Assembly: GCF_002234675.1 (NCBI RefSeq)
Contig: NC_019867.2
Coordinates: forward strand, 5,474,001-5,538,000
Length of the DNA: 64,000 bases
Direction: 5' to 3'
Source of the DNA: Oryzias latipes
Taxonomy: Eukaryota > Chordata > Actinopteri > Beloniformes > Adrianichthyidae
Under the pieces are notes generated by a model. It made no database searches. It was not told the DNA's origin and saw only the letters and a list, made by a program, of their open reading frames with translations. Of this stretch, positions 37,701 to 49,964 are shown piece after piece. The position numbers and the translations under genes were made by a program. Position 1 is the first letter of the stretch, and each line of letters opens with the position of its first letter.

Positions 37701-40700
37701 CTTGCAGCTGTGGCCAGGGTGGCAGAGGGGGAGGCTGAAGGGCCAAACCGCTGAGCAGCCATTTAGGTTGGTCATGGGGGGCAGAGAGGGTAGGTGGCAC
37801 CTGCGCGCTGCTTTAATTTTTCCTCTGTCACTAAATTTTTTAAAAATGTGATTTTTTTTCTAATTGGTAAAATCCTCATATTTTTTTATTTTAATCTTGA
37901 TGCGGCAGCAATTTGATGGATGATGCTCATCCTGAATTCCAGTTTGCTTACATTACTTAAAAAAACTCTATGCAAAGAAAACAATGTATTAATTTTCATG
38001 GCCTGTATGCCATCTTGCTACATTAGAAATAAATCAATTACCACATTGTTGAACTTGTTTTGTGATTGTGGTCTTAATGACTTTATGCTTTTGCAAACCA
38101 GAAGATTTTTTTCTGGAAAATGGGACAATTTCTAAAACTTTTACCTTCTTAGTTTTTATCCTCCTGACTTAAAAAGAAAAAAATATAAACTTTAGACAGG
38201 AATAAGAGAAATTCCATCAAGTTTATTAAAAGGAAACAAGAAGTTGCTGCACCTAATCGGCCTGTGAGGGCCAAGTAAAATAATTCAAAGTCATGGTTTG
38301 TATTTTGGAACCAAAACAAATTTTTGCTATCGCACCTTTAATGATTTGTGAATATTTAGGTTAAAAAAGGTAAATAAAAATGTATACTTTTACATCTGAT
38401 TGCTATTGCACTGTTTGTGTGGTTCCAGAAGAAAAAGACAGGAAGTCAAGAAGCTAAAGAAAAGAAAGAAAAATTAGAATTTAAATGAAAACCAATTGGG
38501 CCAAACCAAAAAAAAACAACACATGTCCTATAATACAGTTGACTGGGTAAAAACAGCTGATACTCAGGAGTATGATCTGTTTTCTGAGGTGAACCTTATC
38601 TCATATTACTTTTCTGAATATTCATATTGTTTGTATTTTTGTGTAATATCTTCTTTTTACCCAAATGTTATATAGAGTGAGTCATCAATAGGAAACAAAT
38701 GAAGTCCCTTTCAGGATCCATTTGTGAAATATTCATGAAGTGTGCTCTTCATGCACACTAAAACAGCTGAAAAAAAACCAAGAAAATCCTTTAGACGTTG
38801 GTATGACTGACTTGACTCATGCTCCAGCCTGATGGACTTCCTGACCTTTAGGTCACCTAATCTGCTCTGGGTCGGTGTCATCCACGGACTAATAAAGTCA
38901 ATATGAAATTAGATCTACTGTACGTATTTAAAAATAGCATCAAGGCTTTTCCCACGGACATGATGTTACTCTCATCTGTCGCTGAGACGACCACATCATT
39001 GCCAGACGTTGCAGTTCAAGTTACAAAGTTCCCAGATATTGTGAAAAAAAAAAAAATCTGATTTTTATGAGGCGTTTTGTAATAAACAGTTTAAAAATAC
39101 ACAAACTTTTTGTTATGCGGTTAATCCTAAATTGATGACAGTGAACAGATATATAATAAACACAATTTATATAGTTTTTCCCCTTTTCTCCAATGCAGCA
39201 TAGAAAATAAAAGCACAGATCTCCTTTATAAAATAAACGCACTGGTTTTGCTTTAATTCAAAATATAAACTCCTTGAGATTCCTTTAAGAAATATTTTTT
39301 TATCCTATACATTCCCTTTTTTTCTTTTAATTTAAATGAAATAAGCATCTTTTTACTTCCCACCTAATAAGGTCTAATGGAGTTTTGCTCAGAGGATGTG
39401 ATCAGTTTTGTTTTCTGCAACAGTTTTAAAGAATTACACAAAGAAGGAGCTCGAAATGTCAGATGTGACGTGGTCAAAGATTAACAAACCCAGCAACAAT
39501 ATTCAGTGTGTGACAGCTGATATGGGTGCTCCAAATTTAGAGCTGAGGGAAAACGTCCAGAAACTGTGTCACAATGAGTTTACCACCACGGTTTTAACAG
39601 TCACCTTTGTTTTAAGGTTTGGTAACCGTCTTATGCAAGCTTTGATCTCCCATTAATCTCCATTTTTGCTTAGTGAAAGGCCAAGCTGTGACTTTAAAAG
39701 CAGGTGTTTCCTTTCCTCTTTTCAAAAGAGATTTAGATTTTAGAATACACAGTTATGATTCACTGATCTTGTTAAACTATAAAGAGTATTAATGGAACTC
39801 ATACTGCATTACAGCTGGATTTAGTACTGCTGGTCATAAATTGTAACAAAAAAAAAAACTGGTTAGGTTCCCTTTTAAAGCAGATTGGGCATATTTTTTT
39901 TTGGACATTTTAGGCATTTCAGTTCCAAAAAAGACACGTTCATTTGCATTTTCTGGGATTTCCGGTTTACTCATGCAGGTTTGAGCATCCATCTATTCAG
40001 CGAATGTTTAGGTTGTTTTGCCAAAATGAGCGCAGCATCTTTCTAGTGTTTAGATAGACACAAGTTGTTATTTTAAGTTTTTTCATCTTTCTATTAAGCA
40101 AGCTTTTAGCCAATACAAACATTCTTTCCGGGTGACTTGTGGATACATGTTGCGACACAAACCTGAATCTCCGGTAATTCCAAGTTCTTCTTTTATAGTA
40201 TTTTATTCTTAAATTACACTGGATTTATTGCTCTTTTTATCCAGTAAATTTACTGCAGAGACAATGAGAGAACATCCTCTGAGGAATGCTGGCACCTAAA
40301 TGTCAGCATGCTTGAGACCGAGCTCGGTGAAGAGTTTGCTACTGTCTCTGCGTTCACCATGGCGATTTAGATCCAAGAGGGCCATCCTGGACTCATCGCC
40401 TTCTTAGAGTTCACTGAGGTTTTTGCTCCCATGGGGATTTCTAAGGAATCAAGTTCATGGGCAAAATAAATCCACAATGAAATATTCCCCATTGGGCAGT
40501 TTGAAGGCTGAGCCTGAACAGTTTGGTGGAAAGAAAAGCCGGTGTTTACAATGGACTTATCTCCTCCATGTCTGTGAGGAGAACAAAAAAATAAATAATT
40601 TCAGGCTGCAGTAAGAAACAATTTCTAGGTATTTCGGCACGGCGGTATGTGATACTGTAACATGGTGTGAGAAGAATTGTATTCACTGCACCCACAGCCC

Positions 40701-41449
40701 TGAAAAGCAAACAGGAGGACCTGAACGGCACACACTGGGTTTTCTGATATCACATGTGACTGTTTCAGTCCGTGAGCAAATCCTTGAAAACAAACAAGAG
40801 AAATAACAATGAAAAAGGTTCTGGTTGGCTGAGGAAGGGGGCTGGATCCCATCCCGGCTTGATGAAGTGAGAAGCGGGGTTACCCCGTCTAAGATGTAAT
40901 CTACATTCAGCCTCAGGGCCAGCACTCGCCCACAGAGCATCTCAGTGTGGTCCAAAATGGTCTGAATATGAAGCCACAAACTAGAAAAATAAAATACTAC
41001 ATCTTAGTAATTAGGGAGGAAAGCAAGAAAAAGAAAACAAAATCTAGACGAGCAATTTTGTAAAAGTCCTGCAGTGAGCAAAAAGACTAAAACAAGTTTA
41101 ACTGTTTCGTTACATCATAAAGAAAGATGTTTTTGGAAGCAAATTCTCACTCTAATTGCTGCCATTTTTAAACTCAGCATATATTACAGCACTTTTTGAA
41201 TTTTCAAGGATGTTTGGGGGGAAAAACTGGACCTAAAGTTAAAACATTTTTGCTTCAACAGTCATCAAATCAACTTTGCTTCTTACTTTTCAATAATAAA
41301 CTATTTTACTGGTTGAAGTTGACACAACTTAGCAGTAAAGAGAAGTAATTATCCCTTAACTGGACTGGACTATATGTGTTGGGTTCCAGATCTTTCTGTT
41401 GATTTTGAATTTACCAAAAAAAAAAAACTTTTTGTGATATAAATCTCAT
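34766..41449. other. 6.7 kb intergenic, no convincing gene
   Basis: Mostly AT-rich DNA. The open frame ending at 37296 is listed separately as a weak candidate. No other frame has coding character. Confidence 0.5.
36895..37296 (+). other. Open frame of 133 codons, weak fucosyltransferase-like look
   Basis: The C-terminal 85 residues (from about 37030) contain a hydrophobic strand, two cysteines (LDCENWQC), then THATFLVFNHSES and LKPWEDA. The order and spacing faintly recall the N-terminal domain of GT10 alpha-1,3-fucosyltransferases (C-x-C, then ADAVLFH-x-RD). The typical ESP segment does not follow, there is no donor with a partner exon, and the N-terminal half is Lys/Thr-rich. A decayed exon or chance are both possible. 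Confidence 0.12.
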
Positions 41450-42178
41450 GATTACGTGTGGCAGACGCTGGAACCCGGAACTCGAGGTAATTTATGCTTC
41501 CAACATATTTAATGCTTTCTCAGCGGTGTAGTAGTGTTCATAGGCAGGAACGATGACATCAGTATTCTTGCCGATACTGCGTGGCGTTGGAGTAGGATCT
41601 AAAGCGAGGCGAATGGTCTCCGATCCCGAAGAGGTTCTTTGACTGGAGTCTTGAAGGACAGGACGGCAAGAGACAGGAGGGTGGATGGATAGAGCAAAGA
41701 GGGGAGAGAGTGCCGGTGTGTTAAAGTTCCCCTGAACCTTAAGGGATGTCATTAAAAACGGAATGTACCATCGTTGTGTATAAGCGCATCATGAGGTGTT
41801 CGTAAGGCTTTTGTAAGTTGCATGTAGTCATGACGTACAGGTGATGCTGTTGTACGGTGCCCTCACGCCACATTTTAGCAGTTGCTAAGGTGAGTGGTTG
41901 GCAACTTACTATTTCTTGGATTTGGGTGGGTTGAAAAAATGAAAAATCGATTTGACACGTTTGCTTGCGTCTCAACTACTTCACCCTTACTTGCCCGTGT
42001 GTGTTGTATGTGCTCACCATGACTTGTCGGACTCAGCATGCATTTAGAAGAAATTGTGTATGAATATTGTTGCTCAAAAGGCTCACCAAGCGTTGCACTA
42101 CCTTGATATTTCTTTTCTTTTTTTCAATTTTTTTCCTGCGTGTCCATCTGTAAGGGCAGTTGTGAGTGTTTATTGGGT
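41450..42178 (-). repeat. Unclassified dispersed repeat X, copy 3
   Basis: The complement of 42140-42178 (CACAACTGCCCTTACAGATG) matches the start blocks of copies 1 and 2. The complement of 41740-41900 (CACCTTAGCAACTGC, ATGTGGCGTGAGGGCACCG) matches copy 1. It is richer in CG dinucleotides than its flanks. No termini or ORF were identified. Confidence 0.45.
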
Positions 42179-42359
42179 CTGAACCAAAATATCAAATCAA
42201 ATCTTGATCCAATGAGAGGATGAAACTACAATGTCATTTATACATCAGAGTTTCTAATTTTGGTTCTTATAACAACATTAAAATTAATTATGGAAACAAA
42301 AATACATGTGTGTAAGAAGTTGTATCATTTAAATTCCTTTCATTTCAATATGTGTGTTT

Positions 42360-42446
42360 AATCTTTTTTTTTTATTGTTTTAAACCTGTAAAGCACTTTG
42401 TGTTGCTGCAGCATGAAAAGTGCTTTATAAATAAAGTTTGTATTTG
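42360..42446 (+). mobile_element. LINE-like 3' tail fragment
   Basis: Contains CTGTAAAGCACTTTGTGTTG and AAAAGTGCTTTATAAATAAA, the very common fish retroposon 3' end with a poly(A)-like signal, followed by a short TTTGAATTT repeat. The body is absent. Confidence 0.5.
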
Positions 42447-43149
42447 AATTTATTTAGGATGTTCACAAACTCATCTTTTTGTTACCAAGAAAAGGTAGAC
42501 GTTACTGAGAGTTATGTTAAATTCTATTATATGTTACTGTTAAGAAGTAGCTGTAAATGTTGTTGAATTTGTTCGTTCTGTTGTTGTTGAACTTCTTCCA
42601 ATCCACAATAAAGGAAAAAGGGCTCAAACCGGTGGAGATATACCTCAAAAAAGGAGAGCGATGAGAAACAGTGACCCCCACATCTATCGGGGGGGTCAAA
42701 CTCCAGTTATGTTTTAGATCCCGCTCCAAATTTTCTCCATTGTTACACGAAATATAGAGGAACATGTAAATAAAGAATATAAATTGTTCCCAGAAGAATT
42801 TAAAAAGTAGCAAAGAAATTAGCATTTTCAATCCAAAAGTATGCAATGGAGGCTTATTTTCAGCAAAGCAGATACCACATTATCATCTAATCATTAGCCT
42901 GTGTGTCAAAACTGTGTGTCCAACAATCTATGAGATAGGAAGTTTGGCATTTACGGAGATGGTGAGTAACAACTGTGTGAGTGTGTTTGTGTGTGTGTGA
43001 TAACACGAGACCCTGGAAGATGGGTGTGTGATTACACGAGGCAGCTTTATAGAGATACAGATAAAGACAGATGTGTCTCTGGGCTGAGTGTGAACTTTGT
43101 TTCTATTTTTAAAGGAGATAGAGTAAAGACCTGTTCCACATGTGCCCTT
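42447..43149. other. Intergenic, no gene seen
   Basis: No recognised feature apart from a short interrupted GT tract near 42980-43000. Confidence 0.5.
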
Positions 43150-43262
43150 TGACAGAGTGGCGAACTTTCCAGGGTGGACCCGGCCCTCGCCCAACAGTTT
43201 CTGGGACCAACTCCAGCAGTCTTGTGACCCCAAAAAAGGATTCAGTGGAATCAGAAGATGGA
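43150..43262 (+). mobile_element. GGAT-tailed retroposon fragment, plus strand
   Basis: 3' part of the same family as 8123-8415: CCAGGGTGGACCCGGCCCTC, then CCAACTCCAGCAG and an AGAAGATGGATG end. The tail is not expanded in this copy. Confidence 0.65.
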
Positions 43263-44007
43263 TGTCTGTTTCACAGGATGTTTGTTGTATATGAATTTGT
43301 TTAATCTTGTACTGGCCAGCCGAAAGTATATTGAAAGCTTGTTTTGGGGCACTTGAGTTGAGCCCCCAAACCCTGAAGCATCAGTCCACCCAGGTTAATT
43401 TTTAGCACTCAATGGTCACATTTTTTCCTGGAATGTATTGGCGAGCTGTCCAGTGTTGGCTAAAATGAAAATGTGACGCTGAACTGGAATTAGATTTGGA
43501 AAAGGGATGGATGCATGTTTTGTTGGTTGTTAAATGCACTTGAGTTGATTTATAACTGAAATTATCCTCCATAAAATGTTCAAGTATTTTGGGTCTGACT
43601 AGTGTATTTCCACTACAAAAACTTTGGATCTCTTTGAAGAAACATAACTGATAGTGGCCTGATCTGGAGGTTTGTTCGTGTCCTTACTTTTATAAAAAGT
43701 TTTCCTTCAGTTTTCTCCATATGGGGTGTTATCATGGACTATGTAGAAGAACTGGACTAAGTGACCCGTTCCCCGCTGCCCCTTGCTTCCCAAACAGGAA
43801 GTACCCGCTTGCTCCAAGATGCCAAAATCCCATAGACTTCGACTGAGAAATAAACAGCGGTTACTTAGTCATTCTATTTGTCAGAATAACCATTCTCGCT
43901 CTGCTCTTGCTATTCCTAATGTTTTTCCTAATTGACTTCATTTAGTCTGAGCCAGGAGTGAACTGTTTTCTATGGGTGACATCATGCTCACTCGGTTCAG
44001 TTCTTAA
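43263..44007. other. Intergenic, no gene seen
   Basis: No recognised feature. Confidence 0.5.
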
Positions 44008-44516
44008 GGCCCTCGTCTCCATTGAGCGGTACAGCACGGTCCGGTTCAGTTTACAATGGCCCAGGCAATTCAGGCGACTGTTTCCACTCAAAGTTGGACC
44101 GGCCGTAACGCCGCATGCGCCGTGTAGACCAATGCTGTAGCTTTGCGTCATAGTACTGCGACTACAGCAAAGTGAAGCTATCTACAACAACAACAGAGGT
44201 CATCCAGCAGCTCGTTTTTTTCTGCTTGGCTTTTGGGACTTCATCTATACAAGTCATTTAATGTTGTTTGAGAGAAGATTGCAGGCGGTGAAGAGGAATA
44301 CGCTGGCGATGGTTTGGCACTTTCTTATGTCGTAATGACCTTTCGTCAATCAACAGGTTTCATTGTGTGACGACAGTGGTTCCGCCCAAACGGTACATTT
44401 CATTTTTCTATTGACCTACAACCAACAAGGGTCCAGAAATTATACGGTTTGGTCCATTTTCGAATGGAAATGCTCACAAAACCGGAATGGACCGTACCGC
44501 TGAGTGGAAACAAGGC
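44008..44516. mobile_element. Non-autonomous DNA transposon with imperfect TIRs
   Basis: The left end (GGCCCTCGTCTCCATTGAGC then GGTACAGCACGGTCCGG) and the complement of the right end (AGCCTTGTTTCCACTCAGCG then GTACGGTCCATTCCGG) form long imperfect terminal inverted repeats of about 35-40 bases. Repeated CGGTAC/GGTCC motifs mark the subterminal parts. There is no ORF. A clean target duplication could not be fixed, so the superfamily is open. The pattern resembles fish MITEs beginning CCTGTTTCCACTGAGCGGTA. Confidence 0.65.
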
Positions 44517-46894
44517 TATATACAATCAGGTATGAGAACTGGCTCCCCCTCAGATTTGCCAATAGTTTTAATTAAATTGGACATTTTATTGATTTAATTG
44601 ATGCTTTTTCTCTCCTTTAGGTGATAAGTTCTTGACATCTTGACCTTTCAGATTTTTGGATTTCTCTTTTGCAAAATAATTAGCTGATAGTGATCTGACT
44701 ACACAGCCCTTTTATCCCCACAACCATCAATTACACGCTTGTTCTGTGCTTCAGACGAGTTCACTTGTAAAACTGTCCAAATTTCACACAGCAGAGGCAG
44801 AATCCGCTCCTTTTCATGCGTGGGGCCCTCTGGCACACAGTCCAACACTGCTGGCATTTTGACAGCTGTAATCTTAGAATTTAACACACATAGTTGAACT
44901 GTCACTGACTGCCTATTTATAATTAGCACTTCTGTAGGTGCGCTTTTGATTTAAAGCATGTCTTCTTTGAAGGCTGCGAGAATTCAAAGCAAGCAAGGTG
45001 AAGGAAAACATGACAGGTTTGCATGCAGGCGGGCCGTCACGCTGAACACTGTGACGTTTGAGTCCAGAGCTCCCCACAAATGTTTATTTGAGTCTTTAGG
45101 AGGCCAGGGTGATGTCCGTACCCAGGATTCACTCTCCAATGACGTGCATTCCCCATGCAGGAGTCTGTTTGCATCCTTGCATTTATTTTTTCAATCACCC
45201 TGCTCTTCACGGCGTTCTGTCATGTGAGGTTATGAATGTTCCAGTGAGGGCACCTCTTACCTTCTGTTGACTCAGTCAGAGCCGAAAGGAGAGGTGACGC
45301 TATGAAACTGGACTCCTTACTCTCTGTATAAAGTTGGGTCTATATAAAGACAAAAGTCCATCACTCAACCTGCATACATACACTGACGTGCATGTTTTTA
45401 TCACGTTTTAGTTCTATTAGTTTCCCCACCAACTACTTTAATTTGCCAAAACTTTGCTCTTTTTTTTGTTTTTTTCAAAAAAGTGCATTCTTGAGCATCT
45501 TCACTGGCTTGTTAGCATTCATCCACTGGTTCTAACAAGAATAGCCACTCTGTTTCTCCGAGGGCCCCCTTTAAAAAAAAAAAAAAAAAAAAAAGAAAAA
45601 GAAAAAGCATCACTTCCTTAACTCCAAAACCCGTCTTCTCTGCGCTTCTGGCGTCTGTGGGACTCTGGCTGCGATTCCAGCCACTGAGATACCTAGAAAC
45701 TGGTCCTTGTGGTGAGTGCCAGTTTCCATGGCTTTGCTCTGTCAAAGCAATCCTCATTCTGTTGTGTTTTTCAGGTCCCGATGAAAAGATGGCTCTGTGT
45801 CTGGAAGTTCTGAGCCCAGAGAGTAGAATTCTTCGGTGGCAGTGAATGTTTGGAGTTTGGAAATGGTGGTGCAGAGAAGGGAGGCTGCACGGTTGGCTCC
45901 TGGCTCAGCACCAATGAGGCGCTTTTGGGGGAGCATGGGGTCAGTCACAGTGATGTTTCACGTGAACAAGTAAACAGGTTGTGTTTAAACAGTTCAAAAA
46001 CATGTTTGGACTGCAGACATACAAACAAAAAAGACATCTGTTCAAACTTTTTCAAAAACACTTTTCTGGAACTTCTTCTAACTGCATTTAAAATCTCAAA
46101 CTATTGCTGAAACTTGAAAAAGATGTATTGTATTTTTAAACATGATAAGCTTTAATGGCTCTAATAATGTTGGTGAGAAACTGAAGCAGCTTTCAAATTT
46201 GGATTAAACTTTACAAGAAACGTGTTCTAACATGCAGACCTACAAGGAACAAGAACAAAGCTCTTTAAGCTTTGGATACTTCATGCAAGAAGATGGAACC
46301 GTGAATTATTCAGAAAGCTCTTCTCATTGATGATTGGTGTGACAACACAGCAAAAGACAATAATACTGAGGTAGAAGTTGCAAAGGATGAAGGTTGACGG
46401 AAAGAGAAGATGCTGGTTTTTCATGATGAGGATGAGGATGGGAACATTAATTGTTGTGTGTTTGTGTAAAATGCATCCTTCACATCTGCTTTTTCCACTT
46501 TTATTTATCAAAGTTTTGAGTTCCTGACATTAAGGGTGGTCTCCTGCAGTTTGAGTCCTTTAAAACCCGTTCCTGACCAAAACTTTCACTTGAAATATGC
46601 AAAAAGTAAAAAAGAATTTGCCTATAGATAAGGCTAAAACTGCTTATAACAAGCAAATAAAGCTCCTGACCTTTTGTTCTGATGGCAAATGTGTTTAATT
46701 TGAGTAAATTCTCCTTAATTAAAGACCTTGTCCAATACGACCATTTTGGTCATTTGAACTTGTTCTTGTCGCATTTTTTGACGATGGAGGACAAATATAA
46801 AGAAAACTAAGCTGATAAAGAAAGTGTTTATTTATTCAAATTGTTGTAAAACCAGGAACAGTTGACAAAAGAGCTTAATTGTGACGTAGAATCC
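44517..46894. other. Intergenic, no gene seen
   Basis: Contains an A22 run at 45573-45594. Frames at 44958-45227 and 45657-45845 have no domain, no splice partner and no recognised relative. Confidence 0.45.
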
Positions 46895-47160
46895 ACCATT
46901 GGTGGGCCATACGCTCCACTTGTAGACGACTAGATCCATGTACATAATCGGTTTCTCCTGTAAGCCAGCAGGAGAGCATGTAAGCAAAAGGATGATGGGA
47001 AATGAGGGAAGGCTTACTCCGTACCAAAGGTCCCACCCACACCTCGAAGGTAAAATTCTAAAGAACTTCTGCCGCTCCAAAGATAATTATGTCCAAAAGA
47101 ACGTTATTTTTTTTTATTTTGGCTAAAACCAGTGTTATCATAATTGAAAGACTACCGATA
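46895..47160 (-). mobile_element. Dispersed repeat with coding stub, copy D (stub deleted)
   Basis: On the minus strand it aligns with copies A-C and E (TTTTAGCCAAAATAAAAA, then GAAGTTCTTTAGAATTTTAC, then CTTACATGCTCTCCTGC). The ATG stub is missing: the sequence passes from GCTTACAGGAGAAACC to GTACATGGATCTAGTCGTCT, so a deletion removed the protein start. Confidence 0.55.
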
Positions 47161-47193
47161 GAATGATACATTCTTCAAATGTATCATTCTATC
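47157..47193. repeat. Perfect 16-bp hairpin
   Basis: GATAGAATGATACATT at 47157-47172 is followed by a five-base loop and its exact complement at 47178-47193. It adjoins the end of repeat copy D. Confidence 0.9.
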
Positions 47194-49964
47194 AGTAAAA
47201 TTATACCTGTTTATGATTTTGTCACTTGTCAAATGAAATAATGTAATCTGACTAGAAATTAGACAATTTTATTTCATAAATAATCAAAACTCTGCATAAA
47301 AAAGCAAATAAATATTTGTAGGATCCCGGTCAGATCACATCATCCAGCTCCTCCCAGTCACGCAATAATTCTGTCACACCATAAAAGACATTTAAAAAAA
47401 AGGTAGATGTGACAACACTTTGCAAAAACTCCTTTCTGCTCGACCTTATTACCAATTGTATAAAAATGTTCTGTATTTTTTTCCATTCAAGGTGAAGCTG
47501 GTGGAGTCCTAGATGAGATGGCGCGCTACGAATCAGCGACATTTGGCGTGAAGGGGTTCAGATCAGGACAACAAAAACGAATGTCTTTTGTATCAAAGCA
47601 GTTTTGGGTCACAGGTGTGGAATAAGCCATGGCCACATTTTTCCTTAATCACCTCACAGGCCTCGCACGACTTAACAATCCAGCTTTGAACATCACTCAC
47701 AAACCGCAGGTTAGAATGTTTTTGTCACAGAACACATCAGAAGCTCAAACAACAATACTTCTTTATAGTTTTTAGAAGACTGTCTGTCCTTTTAAAAGGA
47801 ATATTTAAAAAAAAAAAAAAACGTGTTCATTCTGAGTCTGAGGAATGATTTAAGGCAGAGAAACAGCATTCCAAGGTGATAGGGCTTAAAACGCCTGCTT
47901 CACCTGAGTGGAATGAAGGTCATCTTTGAGAGGAAAGCCACAGAAAACCAGCCTGAAACTTTCAAGAGTCTTTTCAGAAAAGCGTCCAGAACATCCCTGC
48001 AGACAAATCAGCCTCCCCATTTTTGTTACGGAAGCTGTGTTTCCTTCAGTAAGACAAGATTTTTGCATCTATAATATAGACTGTTTGATTTTGACTGATC
48101 TCCTGATTGCACTGTTGACAGTTCCTGACAGTTTCTTCATTCTTTACTGTACGCACTAAACGCCGTCGTCTTGCATGAGTCATCAGAGTGGAAGTACAGT
48201 TTCTATGAAACGATCCATCAAAAGTCTGGAAGTTTCAATTGTTTGTAATTCCAATGTTTGAGAAGAAGCAACAAAAAAAACTACAGACTCTGAAGTAATT
48301 CACCCTTTTTTTGAAGATGTAAAATGAGGGATTAACTAAAGAAACTGAGAAAGATGATTCACCCCTGAGGTTCAGTCTTTCCAGAAAAACAGAAACAGAT
48401 CAGTTTCTCAGGGCAGAATTCCAAAGAACATATTTTAAACAGTTTAACCTGTTGAGAAAGGATCTTGGGAAACTTGAGTGAGAAATCTGTTGTTGAATTC
48501 CCTCAAAATTCAAGCAAACGGGCAGGGGGTGCATGAAAATCCATCAGCTCACGGGTTTGGAAGGGCTGCAGCATCCAGAATTTGAATAAAACATTATCTG
48601 ACGCCACATGTCAGCAGCTCTGTGCAGAAACGTTTTTATTCAGGTATAGGTTAAACAGAAAATGAAAGAAAAGAACGAACCTTTCCTCTGCATCCAGATA
48701 AATTCATGTTTTAGCTTCAGGAAAATTTGAGCTTAATTATTTAGGCTGCCTGTGATGGTGCCGAAGACAGACCTAATATTTGATTTATTTTCCAGAAAGT
48801 TAGTCAAAAACAGACTTTGTTTCTTCCTGAGTTTCAAGTTTTGCATGATGATGAGAGAAATTTTCCTCCTAAATTTAACATGAAGTTCGTATAGAATGCA
48901 TGTCATGACTGTCATTTTGTCATTTGTGATCTCTCTGTTTGAAAATGTGCGTGCTCATCCACATGCCGCTGCAGAGAAGAATGGTATACTTCAGGTTCTT
49001 TGCTGCTCTCTCATTTTTATAACACTCTGCATAAAACAATTCCACTAAAGGTAATAAAATGCTGAACAGGTAAAGATTAAAATGCTATGATTTTATTTTT
49101 ACTAAAATGGTCAGAAAAGCTGACTCGGCTCATTCTGAAGGCTGAATGATTGCCTTTCAGTGAGGGTCTCGGTTCCACTGTGGCTTACGCACAAGAACAC
49201 CTGGGACTCCCCACAACGTGGCAAATGGAAGAACAACCGCACGCCCACTCAGGGCTGAAGTCTTTGCTTAACGGGGCCAAACAAAACACGAACCCTCAAG
49301 ATGGTCAGAGCTTCTACGCTGCTCTGCTTTCCATGAATGTGCAGAGCTGAACACAAGGTTTTCCAAGGCTAAGGCCAATGAAACCACACAGTCATGTAAG
49401 TTTATAGGATTTCTGGATTTACAAGCCAAATGTAGAAATGAATGTTTCAAACATAAAACCAAACCTTACTGCAATAAATCACATTTCAGACATTTAATCA
49501 TTCATGTTTGAATATTCTTTTGCTCGCAAATGTAGCCCTTCTCCTTTTTGACTTGAAATGATAAACTTCTTAACATTAAGGTTTAGGAAACTTCAGTTCT
49601 TATAAGTAGGGATCTGTCTCCCCCTGGTGGTCAAACATCAGCTTGCTCTTCTCGTTAGTGACGACTTCATATTTGGTTTATTTGCTCATTTCATTTGGTA
49701 AAATCTTTTTACACATGTTTGCTTGTACAGAACAATGCTATACTATCCCCAGTGATTTTTTTTTCCATTTAATTAGCAGTATTTTCTCTGCAGAAAAGAG
49801 ACTAATCTATGCCTGTAATTCGTCAATTTGTTTTTAATTGTTTAAACTCACTTTATTAGTTCAGCCTGTCTTACATATTTTACTTCATACAAAAAGCTTC
49901 ACTTGAAAATATATTTGACTGAGTTTAATATCTATATATGTATATATACACAAATAAAAAAACG
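47194..49964. other. Intergenic with one orphan exon-like ORF
   Basis: AT-rich DNA. The only frame with exon-like character is 49161-49350, listed separately. Confidence 0.5.
49161..49350 (+). other. Orphan exon-like ORF, unrecognised
   Basis: Directly after an acceptor-like TTGCCTTTCAG (49150-49160), a frame of about 63 codons runs to TGA at 49348. It is GC-richer than its surroundings. The product (EGLGSTVAYAQEHLGLPTTW and on to QSFYAALLSMNVQS) is not low-complexity. No ATG starts it, so it would be a last exon; no partner exon was found upstream. I do not recognise the protein. Confidence 0.2.
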
